Positions 1-5,806 of a DNA stretch of 7,381 nt are shown here, in pieces. Both the position numbers and the translations under genes were made by a program. Within the stretch, counting starts at the first letter, position 1, and the number at the start of each line of letters is the position of its first letter. The DNA is from Eubacterium sp. Its GTDB lineage: Bacteria; Bacillota; Clostridia; Lachnospirales; CAG-274. Under the pieces are notes generated by a model, which searched no databases, was not told the origin of the DNA, and worked only from the letters and a program-made list of their open reading frames with translations. Location: contig JAJBVU010000229.1 of NCBI GenBank assembly GCA_020859645.1, positions 1 to 7,381 of the forward strand, given 5' to 3'.

Positions 1-3000
1 ATTTAAAGTGGAGTGATTTTTTAAATAGGTGTCTAAATCCGCTTCGGTTTCAATTTTAGCTATATCGGCATTTTCGTTTTCAACCTTTGTCAATGCGTTC
101 CTGACGAATGAGGCGGCGTTATTTTTTAGAGAAGTCCATGTATTATCATTAAACGTATTATAAAGCTTTTTTCTTACCTCATACATGAGGTTATCTCTGA
201 TTATATCCGATGCCAGCAATGAATAATTCGTTTTGGCGTTATTTTTTAATGTATTCATTGCCTGCTGCTTATCAGACTTTTCATTTTCCGCTTCTTTAAG
301 CCGATCATTTATTAACTGCTCCTGCTCATCTGTAAACTCGGGGAAAGCACTGAACTCACCTCTGGCGGCTTTGTTTTCATAGTCTGCCAGGTTTAAAGCC
401 TCTGCCTTAGCCTTTGTTTCAACATTTTTTTTGTTTTGGTCAATACTGTCTGACAATTTGTTAAAAATATCTTGCAGACTTTTATCCAGTTTATTAAAAT
501 GGCTGTCGAATATCTTCTCTCCTTCAGTAAGTGCATTCACATTCACAAATTCCTCGGGCTTCAGCCTGGATATTCTTTCGGATTCATGCTTAGCATCATC
601 TTTAATATTTCCCGCCAGCATACTCAGTCCGTCGCCGATTTTTTTGTTAAATCCTTCCGCCAGATCATCATGAAGCTTCTCAAGGGGCCTTATCTCGGGA
701 ATGTGTTTTGCACGATCACCCATTACATTTACCTTTTTCGGGTCTAAAGGCTCAGATGAAAATCCCAAACTAACCCTTTCTTCATTTCCTTCTTTATTAA
801 TACTCATATGCACGCTTCTGCCTTCCTTGCCTTCAAGCCATGCAGTTATTTTCGGACTGTAGCTGTCAACCTGACGGGCATTATATTTTAATGCACTGTC
901 ATATACCTTTGACGCCTGGTTATCATTTACAAGGGAGTACAGTCTGCCGGAAATCTCTGCATTGCAGCCCTCAAGATAAAGCTTATTCAGCATAGCCTCT
1001 TTGTGAGTACTCATTTTAAAGGGTTTATCCAATATATAATCGTCGCTTTTAATATAATTCACAAGCCCCAGCTGAGCCTTTGTAATATTATAAATTCTGT
1101 TTACGGTATTGTTATCATCCTCACTTCCCATATTCCTGCCGAGTGCGGGGTTAGATGTAAAAATTCCGGCTGCTCTGTTAAGCCATGTTATTTGCTCCAA
1201 ATTGCCTATAATGTTATCGCTGTCGCTTAAGTCGCCTCCGTGAAGGGCTGCGCCTGCAAGAGTTTTCTTCATTTTTGCCAAATTTGCATTTAACTTGTCT
1301 TTGTCAGATTGGACATCGCTTGCCTTAAGGGAATACCACTGTTGGCGCAAAGCTTTTTTGCGGTCCTTTTCCATGTCATCATCTAAAATATTCTTCATTG
1401 ACATACCCTGTGAAAGCATATAAAGCTGATATTCAACAGGATCCACAACGTCATCGAATAACTGAAACTGCTGTCTTATTTCATTTTCCGCAATACGCAT
1501 ATTTTCTTTGCTGCGCTGCTCAAGGGTTTCCGCAACATTTTTCTTGCTCATCCTTACAATTCTTTCGGGCGGTATAACATCCATAGCCCTTTCTTCGATT
1601 CTTTTTCTTCTTGCTGCGGCATTCACATCATTGTCGCAGAATTCCTTATACATCTTGTTTTCGTCTATTGTGACGGTCTTTTTAAAGACTCTTCCCGTTG
1701 TAACCGTTTTAGCCGGGAAGCGGCTTTCGGCAGTCACAGTAGCCACTACGGGCTTGAGATCATCGTTTAGTCTTACAACGTCAATCTGCGCTTCTCTGTT
1801 TAAAATTTTTCTCATTATGTCCGCTCTTCGGTTTTTGCCTTCTCCCAAAGGATTTTGAGCATAATAATCATCCATCAAAACGCCGTTTATATAAATAGTT
1901 TCGAACCGGTCTCTAAATCCCACTTTATTCAGATTGCTATTCTCCTTGTCGCCCGGCGTAAACATAGTTTCAAAAGCGTCGGCAAGAGTTTTGTCGTCTG
2001 CATTTTTCCAGTCGTCCAGACTGTTGATGCCCGGAGCCTTGTCAAATGTCAATATTTTCCTGTCGCCGTAAAGGCGGTTAGCCGTATCGGCGCTTCTAAA
2101 CTTATTGACAAAATCTTCATATTTTATTTCTTTTTTCTTAAGAACAGCTGTTATATAAGCCTCCTCAGCAGAAGATAAGCTCAAAAAATCTTCTCCCGTA
2201 ACAGCCTTCATTACCTTGTTAAGGGTATTATATCTTGCAATATTTCTGTTTCTGTAAATTTCCTGTTCCTGAATGCTTGCCGCAGCAAGAGCCTTTGATT
2301 CACGCTTAAGGTTTTCGGGAAATTCGTTCAGCATATCGCTGCGTCCGTTTGAAAGATTTCTCAAAGCAGTAATTTCTCTGCTTTTGGCTTTTATATTCGC
2401 AGCCACCTCTTTAAGCTCATCGGCAATGGCAAAGCCCATATTTCCGAAAGCGTTATAGCATTCTCCGGCACGCACCACAGATCTGTCTGCATTCTTTAAA
2501 AATTTATAATCTTCAGGCTCATTTTCAACATAACCTAATTTCTCACGGCAGTCCTTCAAAGCATCCTCATATTTCTTTACGCTTGAATCTTCAACTCTTT
2601 TTCTTAACTCTGCCGACCGCTCAATAGGCACAAGCCCTCTGCTTCGCCTTACCGTATTTACAGACGCTCTCTTGAAATCCTCCTTACTAAAATTTTCGGA
2701 GTTATTTTTAGGCGCTATTATAGGCAGTGTATCCGCTTTTCTGAGCATTTCCGCTTCGTATCTTCGGGATGCTGACATATTTTCAGCTGTCCTCGTATTT
2801 GCAAGAACATCGCTTAAATCATTGCTTTTTATATTCAAACCGTTGTCGAACATTTTTATGAGCTCGCCGCCGGTCATAACCTTCCCCGACAGCAGGGAAT
2901 TAACCATTTCCAAATTTTTCTTTACAGTCTTGACATTATTGCTTTCATCGATCCCCTGGCGTCCTTCAAGATTTGAGCTTTCCACAGCGGACATCATAAG

Positions 3001-4380
3001 TCCTCTGTATGCAGCCTCAAATGCCTCAATTACGCTCATAAGCTTTTGAGGATCCGCCTTTGAAAGGTCAATCATTCTTCCGCCGTAATCTGATCCCACA
3101 CTGCTTATTCTCTGAGATGCAAAGGACGACATCTTTTCTCTTGTTGCCAAAATACTGTGCTCATGACCCTGCTGATTGCCCGAAGCCGAAGGAGAGTCTG
3201 ACTCAAAGCCTATAAGCATAGCTGCGCTTTCATTTTCGGCACCCTTGTGAAGATGCATATACATATGTCCGCAGGATCCGTCGCTCTTAATTGCTGCCCC
3301 CTGTATTTTCGCTTGCTGCTCTTGCTGTTCTGCTGCCGGAGCCTGATCCGAAGCTTGAGCCTGAGCCTGAGCTTGAGCCTGAGCCTGTTCCGGAGCCGGA
3401 GCCGGTACGCCCTCGTTATATAAGCCGCCTATAGGCAAATCCATACCGTACTGGTTTAAAAATTTGGCAAAAACCTTTTCTTCCTTAAATCCTCTTTCAA
3501 CCTCGTCACTGTTTTCCTTATATGTTCTTGAGGTAATTGCATGAGTGGCAGAGCATCTCTTATATGCACTGCTTACACCTCTTTTGTCAACACCCGAAAT
3601 CGCTTCCAAAAGGTGAGCGTTTTCACCCTTCGGCAGGACAACGCAGACTCTTGTGCAGTGAGAATATAAGCCGGTAACATCGCCGGTATATTCTTTTTCT
3701 TCAACGTCCTCCGCTTCTCTGTTTTCCTCCTTTGTATAAACCCTTCCCAAATGAGAAAGAAAAAGAACCTTTGCAAGAGCAACCTGCTTTTCCATATTTT
3801 CGGCGGCTCTTACCGCTGCTGCGTCATTTGCCTTTGAATTTTTTATAGCTTCATCACTTTCATTTATTTTTTCCTTTTCTTCTTCATAAATCTTTTCATA
3901 TTGATTTTTGCTTAATGGCGCCAGTGTATTCTCCATTATTTTTTTGCTGTATTTGTCGTCAAGCTCTCTGAGCGCATTGTTGATTTCGTCGTTATCGGTC
4001 TTTACCGCAAGAGCAAGTCTGAAAGCCGGATTAAACAGCTCCTTTTGATCAACGTCAGTCACTCTTAACATGCCGGCAAAAAGTTCGGGGTTAGGCTGTT
4101 CGTGAGTCATATCATAATACAAAGAATTGTGATGCTCTTTCATATATTTTGAAGCAATATAAATTCTTGCTGCGCCCGAAAGCAGCTCAAACTTCGAATA
4201 ATCTCCCGCCAGCGCTCTCTGAAACGCATCTAAGTTACTTACCAGGCTTCTCGAAACATTTTCTTCAAAAGCCTTCATATCATCGGCATTATACCACTGG
4301 GTATATGTAGGTGTTTCTCCGTGTTTATACCCGTCATTATATTTTTCCTTTAACGCATTTATAACATTTCTGTCCGGCAT
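1..4380 (-). CDS. Giant hypothetical protein, C-terminus beyond window
   Basis: I do not recognise this protein. The frame is open for 1460 codons from the ATG at 4380 to base 1 with no stop, so the true protein is longer. The start is supported by AAGGAG (4394-4389), 8 nt upstream, and by an in-frame TGA at 4416-4414 with no other usual start codon between. The product is hydrophilic and rich in Lys, Glu, Asp, Asn and Ala, with long heptad-like charged helices (for example about residues 130-215 and much of 1045-1460). I see no signal peptide, membrane span, Walker motif or known catalytic signature. In order there are an N-terminal region (1-325), a Pro-Ala/Gln-Ala linker (326-357), a Cys/His cluster (370-408), long helical regions, and a segment IYINGV (829-834) followed by a helix and IDVVRL (866-871). 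It is transcribed divergently from rplU from its own promoter. Existence as a coding gene is nearly certain; function is unknown. A cytoplasmic location is inferred from the absence of export signals. Confidence 0.93.
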   Translation of the reverse strand, partial: MPDRNVINALKEKYNDGYKHGETPTYTQWYNADDMKAFEENVSRSLVSNLDAFQRALAGDYSKFELLSGAARIYIASKYMKEHHNSLYYDMTHEQPNPELFAGMLRVTDVDQKELFNPAFRLALAVKTDNDEINNALRELDDKYSKKIMENTLAPLSKNQYEKIYEEEKEKINESDEAIKNSKANDAAAVRAAENMEKQVALAKVLFLSHLGRVYTKEENREAEDVEEKEYTGDVTGLYSHCTRVCVVLPKGENAHLLEAISGVDKRGVSSAYKRCSATHAITSRTYKENSDEVERGFKEEKVFAKFLNQYGMDLPIGGLYNEGVPAPAPEQAQAQAQAQAQASDQAPAAEQQEQQAKIQGAAIKSDGSCGHMYMHLHKGAENESAAMLIGFESDSPSASGNQQGHEHSILATREKMSSFASQRISSVGSDYGGRMIDLSKADPQKLMSVIEAFEAAYRGLMMSAVESSNLEGRQGIDESNNVKTVKKNLEMVNSLLSGKVMTGGELIKMFDNGLNIKSNDLSDVLANTRTAENMSASRRYEAEMLRKADTLPIIAPKNNSENFSKEDFKRASVNTVRRSRGLVPIERSAELRKRVEDSSVKKYEDALKDCREKLGYVENEPEDYKFLKNADRSVVRAGECYNAFGNMGFAIADELKEVAANIKAKSREITALRNLSNGRSDMLNEFPENLKRESKALAAASIQEQEIYRNRNIARYNTLNKVMKAVTGEDFLSLSSAEEAYITAVLKKKEIKYEDFVNKFRSADTANRLYGDRKILTFDKAPGINSLDDWKNADDKTLADAFETMFTPGDKENSNLNKVGFRDRFETIYINGVLMDDYYAQNPLGEGKNRRADIMRKILNREAQIDVVRLNDDLKPVVATVTAESRFPAKTVTTGRVFKKTVTIDENKMYKEFCDNDVNAAARRKRIEERAMDVIPPERIVRMSKKNVAETLEQRSKENMRIAENEIRQQFQLFDDVVDPVEYQLYMLSQGMSMKNILDDDMEKDRKKALRQQWYSLKASDVQSDKDKLNANLAKMKKTLAGAALHGGDLSDSDNIIGNLEQITWLNRAAGIFTSNPALGRNMGSEDDNNTVNRIYNITKAQLGLVNYIKSDDYILDKPFKMSTHKEAMLNKLYLEGCNAEISGRLYSLVNDNQASKVYDSALKYNARQVDSYSPKITAWLEGKEGRSVHMSINKEGNEERVSLGFSSEPLDPKKVNVMGDRAKHIPEIRPLEKLHDDLAEGFNKKIGDGLSMLAGNIKDDAKHESERISRLKPEEFVNVNALTEGEKIFDSHFNKLDKSLQDIFNKLSDSIDQNKKNVETKAKAEALNLADYENKAARGEFSAFPEFTDEQEQLINDRLKEAENEKSDKQQAMNTLKNNAKTNYSLLASDIIRDNLMYEVRKKLYNTFNDNTWTSLKNNAASFVRNALTKVENENADIAKIETEADLDTYLKNHSTLN
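3352..3387 (-). repeat. Exact 18-bp tandem duplication encoding a Gln-Ala run
   Basis: On the plus strand the 18-bp unit AGCTTGAGCCTGAGCCTG occurs twice back to back (3352-3369 and 3370-3387). Each unit is three variants of a hexamer AGCYTG. On the coding minus strand it gives six Gln-Ala pairs (residues 332-343) inside a longer low-complexity stretch, preceded by PAPAPE (326-331) and followed by a Gln/Glu/Ala-rich tail to about 357. Such stretches usually act as flexible interdomain linkers. Hexamer repeats keep the frame when they expand or contract, so length variation between strains is plausible (inference). Confidence 0.9.
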
Positions 4381-4388
4381 ATTATCAC

Positions 4389-4394
4389 TCCTTT
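4389..4394 (-). promoter_or_regulatory. Ribosome binding site of the giant gene
   Basis: The minus strand reads AAGGAG, 8 nt before the ATG at 4380. It is the only good Shine-Dalgarno between the upstream in-frame stop and the open frame, and it fixes the start. Confidence 0.8.
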
Positions 4395-4452
4395 TGGTAG
4401 TTGTTATTTTCGGTCATCTTTAAAACCTGCAAAGCAGAAAGTTTACCTAATA

Positions 4453-4481
4453 ATTATAGCATAACAAAAATGCTCGTTCAA
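4453..4481 (-). promoter_or_regulatory. SigA-type extended -10 promoter of the giant gene
   Basis: On the minus strand there is a -35 TTGAAC (4481-4476), a 17-bp spacer and a perfect -10 TATAAT (4458-4453), preceded by TG one base upstream (TGCTATAAT, an extended -10). The predicted start is near 4446, giving a leader of about 65 nt. The leader contains a small hairpin (CTGC, TTT loop, GCAG; 4437-4427). The strong -10 suggests the giant gene is genuinely expressed. Confidence 0.7.
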
Positions 4482-4486
4482 GCGCC

Positions 4487-4517
4487 GTGAACCAAAAGCG
4501 CTTTCTGTGAACGAAAA
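4487..4517. repeat. Two phased 11-bp direct repeats, candidate operator
   Basis: GTGAACCAAAA (4487-4497) and GTGAACGAAAA (4507-4517) differ at one position and start exactly 20 bp apart, about two helical turns. A related inverted half-site (CGTTCA, 4475-4480, complementary to TGAACG) overlaps the -35 of the giant gene promoter. Relative to the predicted start of the minus transcript the repeats are centred near -46 and -66, where an activator would sit. No regulator gene is visible in the window, so the role is inferred. Confidence 0.45.
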
Positions 4518-4525
4518 ATTATAAA

Positions 4526-4564
4526 TTACAAAAAAAGAGTGCTTTGTTTGCGCCTGTTAAACAT
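4526..4564 (-). CDS. Possible 12-codon micro-ORF with strong ribosome binding site
   Basis: The minus strand has AAAGGAGG ending 6 nt before an ATG at 4564, followed by 12 codons (MFNRRKQSTLFL) and a TAA at 4528-4526. The Shine-Dalgarno is as strong as that of rplU, which is unusual for a chance ORF. I see no convincing promoter directly upstream on this strand. It lies upstream of the giant gene promoter, so it would need a longer transcript. It could be a leader peptide, a relic of a lost gene, or chance. I assign no function. Confidence 0.2.
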   Translation of the reverse strand: MFNRRKQSTLFL

Positions 4565-4624
4565 TATCTGCCTCCTTTCCTCAGAAATTAATCGGTTTAA
4601 TATATACATTTCAGCTTCAAGATT

Positions 4625-4640
4625 TTTGAAAATTTTCAAA
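4625..4640. repeat. Perfect 16-bp palindrome upstream of the rplU promoter
   Basis: TTTGAAAATTTTCAAA is a perfect inverted repeat that ends 19 bp before the rplU -35 box. Symmetry of this kind can mark a dimeric regulator site, but it is made almost entirely of A and T. It could simply be part of the AT-rich, UP-element-like stretch (4625-4659) that favours RNA polymerase binding. Confidence 0.3.
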
Positions 4641-4659
4641 TAAAACATTAAAAAAATTG

Positions 4660-4688
4660 TTGACATAAGCTTGATTTAGTGGTAAGAT
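4660..4688 (+). promoter_or_regulatory. SigA-type promoter of the rplU operon
   Basis: A perfect -35 TTGACA (4660-4665) is followed by a 17-bp spacer and a -10 TAAGAT (4683-4688, four of six consensus bases). An A-rich tract lies directly upstream (4642-4657), as in strong ribosomal promoters. Transcription should begin near 4695 and give a 5' leader of about 100 nt before rplU. Confidence 0.75.
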
Positions 4689-4694
4689 TAATTT

Positions 4695-4797
4695 GTTGTG
4701 AAACAAACAGTTACCGCACGAAGAGGCGTAATTTGCATTAAATCGGCAAAGCCGTATTCGGCGTGTTCCTGAAAATTTAAAGGAGGTGCGAACTGAA
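4695..4797 (+). ncRNA. Probable L21 (rplU) autoregulatory mRNA leader
   Basis: The leader runs from the predicted transcription start to the rplU ATG. Firmicute rplU-rpmA operons are known to carry an L21 leader here, thought to bind L21 for feedback control. In the sequence, GCACG (4716-4720) can pair with CGTGT (4762-4766). Inside it CGGC (4744-4747), GCCG (4751-4754) and CGGC (4759-4762) allow two mutually exclusive 4-bp hairpins that share the middle GCCG. The TTCCTGAAAA segment (4766-4775) precedes the AGGAGG. The assignment rests mainly on position and length; I have not matched it to a covariance model. Confidence 0.5.
4781..4788 (+). promoter_or_regulatory. Ribosome binding site of rplU, deciding the start
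   Basis: AGGAGGTG is fully complementary to the 16S anti-Shine-Dalgarno and ends 9 nt before the ATG at 4798. An in-frame GTG at 4786 overlaps this site and so cannot be the start. Confidence 0.85.
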
Positions 4798-5106
4798 ATG
4801 TATGCTATTATCGAAACAGGCGGAAAGCAGTATAAGGTTGCAGAGGGCGACGTTATTACAGTAGAAAAGCTTGGTTTAACTGAGGGTGATTATACTTTTG
4901 ACAAGGTTCTTGCCGTATCTGACGGAGAAGAGCTTAAGGTAGGTACTCCCACAGTTGAGGGCGCAAGCGTTGCTGCCAAGGTTTTAGGCGAGGGCAAGGC
5001 TAAAAAGGTTATCGTTTATAAGTATAAGCCTAAGAAGGGCTTCCACAAGAAGAACGGTCACAGACAGCCTTTCACAAAGCTTTCCATAACAAAGATTAAT
5101 GCCTAA
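4798..5106 (+). CDS. rplU: 50S ribosomal protein L21
   Basis: L21 is a 23S rRNA-binding protein of the large subunit, here 102 residues, the usual bacterial length. The N-terminus MYAIIETGGKQYKV and the basic C-terminal segment around residues 75-93 (KYKPKKG, then KKNGHRQPFT) are hallmark L21 sequences. The start is the ATG at 4798 because it gives the canonical N-terminus and sits 9 nt after AGGAGGTG. A GTG four codons upstream lies inside the ribosome binding site and is rejected. It is the first gene of the rplU-prp-rpmA unit and its 3' end overlaps prp by 8 bp. Regulation is probably through the preceding leader. Identification is essentially certain. Confidence 0.98.
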   Translation: MYAIIETGGKQYKVAEGDVITVEKLGLTEGDYTFDKVLAVSDGEELKVGTPTVEGASVAAKVLGEGKAKKVIVYKYKPKKGFHKKNGHRQPFTKLSITKINA

Positions 5107-5446
5107 GCTTAAGGTTGTTATATTTAAAAAGAATAATAATATCTGCGGTTTTTCCGTTGAAAACCATACCGAGCCTATTGTTTGCGCAGCGGTTTCGGTT
5201 TTGGCTCAGTCTGCGGTGAACGCCGTTGAAGCCCTTACGGATGTGGGGGATAAATACGAGCTTGAAATCAACGAAGAAAACGGATATTTGTATTTTTTAG
5301 TTCCGTCCCTTGCGAGGGGTACGGAAAACCCAAAAGCGGATCTTTTGCTGAAAGCCTTTGAGCTTTCTATTAGGTCTGTAGAAGAAGAATATTTTGAATA
5401 TATGACAGTTAAAACCCAGGAGGTGTCTAACGATGATAAGAATTAA
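5099..5446 (+). CDS. prp: Prp (YsxB), cysteine protease that processes ribosomal protein L27
   Basis: This 115-residue protein belongs to the Prp/YsxB (DUF464) family, whose S. aureus member removes the N-terminal extension of L27. Its place between rplU and rpmA is the classical one. The family core is visible as GFSVENHTEPIVCAAVS (17-33) with the putative catalytic dyad H23 and C29, a helix (AQSAVNAVEAL) and the C-terminal EEEYFEYM region. The odd point is that His and Cys are 6 residues apart, against 12 (H22, C34) in S. aureus Prp, so the substrate-side loop is shortened and the usual GH is NH. The ATG overlaps the rplU stop by 8 bp with no clear Shine-Dalgarno, so translation is probably coupled to rplU; the 3' end overlaps rpmA by 14 bp. 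The matching substrate motif in the next gene supports the role. Confidence 0.93.
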   Translation: MPKLKVVIFKKNNNICGFSVENHTEPIVCAAVSVLAQSAVNAVEALTDVGDKYELEINEENGYLYFLVPSLARGTENPKADLLLKAFELSIRSVEEEYFEYMTVKTQEVSNDDKN

Positions 5447-5717
5447 CCTTCAGTTATTTGCTCATAAAAAGGGTTCCGGTTCTTCAAAGAACGGCCGTGA
5501 TTCAAATTCAAAGAGACTCGGCGCTAAGAGAGCCGACGGACAGCACGTTTTAGCAGGAAACATTCTTTATACACAAAACGGAACAAGAATCCATCCCGGT
5601 TTAAACGTAGGCTGCGGAAACAACTATACTTTGTTTGCCCTTGTTGAGGGAAAAGTTAAGTATGAGAGACTTGGCAGAGATAAGAAGCAGGTTTCTGTAT
5701 ATCCCGTTGAGGCTTAA
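5433..5717 (+). CDS. rpmA: 50S ribosomal protein L27 with cleavable N-terminal extension
   Basis: L27 is a large-subunit protein whose N-terminus reaches the peptidyl transferase centre. The 94 residues carry the L27 core KKGSGSSKNGRDS (12-24), then SKRLGAKRADGQ and GRDKKQVSVYPVEA at the end. The N-terminus MIRINLQLF/AHKKG is the Firmicute-type extension; by analogy with S. aureus, Prp should cut between F9 and A10, leaving an AHKKG terminus like that of E. coli L27. Translation starts at the ATG at 5433, preceded by AGGAGGTG (5418-5425) 7 nt upstream and lying inside the end of prp. An intrinsic terminator follows 20 bp after the stop, so rplU-prp-rpmA may form one transcript. Confidence 0.98.
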   Translation: MIRINLQLFAHKKGSGSSKNGRDSNSKRLGAKRADGQHVLAGNILYTQNGTRIHPGLNVGCGNNYTLFALVEGKVKYERLGRDKKQVSVYPVEA

Positions 5718-5728
5718 CTATTAAATTT

Positions 5729-5756
5729 TTGAAACTGACGGCTGTATGAATATAGT
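5729..5756 (+). promoter_or_regulatory. Possible obgE promoter overlapping the terminator
   Basis: TTGAAA (5729-5734) and TATAGT (5751-5756), each one base from consensus, are separated by 16 bp. Transcription would start near 5763, inside the terminator loop, so the new RNA would carry only the 3' arm of the hairpin and escape termination. The AT-rich stem could produce a -10 match by chance. Confidence 0.4.
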
Positions 5757-5789
5757 CTAATAGCTATATTATATAGCCGTTTCTTTTTT
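5738..5789 (+). terminator. Intrinsic terminator after rpmA
   Basis: ACGGCT (5738-5743) pairs with AGCCGT (5775-5780). The stem continues through GTATGA and, after a single bulged A (5750), TATAG (5751-5755) against CTATATTATAT (5764-5774). This gives about 17 pairs including two G-U pairs, with an 8-nt loop (5756-5763). TTCTTTTTT (5781-5789) follows directly. It should end much of the rplU-prp-rpmA transcript or act as an attenuator before obgE. Confidence 0.85.
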
Positions 5790-5792
5790 ACA

Positions 5793-5799
5793 GGGAGGT
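5793..5799 (+). promoter_or_regulatory. Ribosome binding site of obgE, deciding the start
   Basis: GGGAGGT ends 7 nt before the TTG at 5807 but only 1 nt before the GTG at 5801. The spacing therefore favours the TTG. Confidence 0.75.
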
Positions 5800-5806
5800 T
5801 GTGAGT

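Noticed and set aside
431..3049. Several plus-strand open frames of 60-125 codons across the left part of the window (for example 1508-1858 and 2672-3049).
   Set aside because: They lie antisense to the uninterrupted 1460-codon minus-strand frame, lack consistent ribosome binding sites, and have the low-complexity Ser/Leu/Phe/Ile-rich composition expected of reverse-complement shadows of a Glu/Lys/Asn-rich gene.
3352..3387. A short tandem repeat that might suggest a CRISPR or VNTR locus outside genes.
   Set aside because: It has no spacers, is periodic at 6/18 bp and lies in frame within a coding region, where it makes a Gln-Ala linker.
4518..4523. A second minus-strand TATAAT (4523-4518) in the intergenic region.
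   Set aside because: No acceptable -35 lies 16-18 bp upstream and there is no extended -10 TG; the TATAAT at 4458-4453 is far better supported.
4692..4707. A 6-bp hairpin with a GTGA loop (TTTGTT/AACAAA) at the start of the rplU leader.
   Set aside because: The predicted transcription start near 4695 would cut the 5' arm, so it may not exist in the RNA; it was not listed as a separate element.
4786..4797. GTG at 4786 as a longer rplU start.
   Set aside because: It overlaps the AGGAGGTG ribosome binding site and would add residues not found in L21; the ATG at 4798 gives the canonical MYAIIETGGKQY start.
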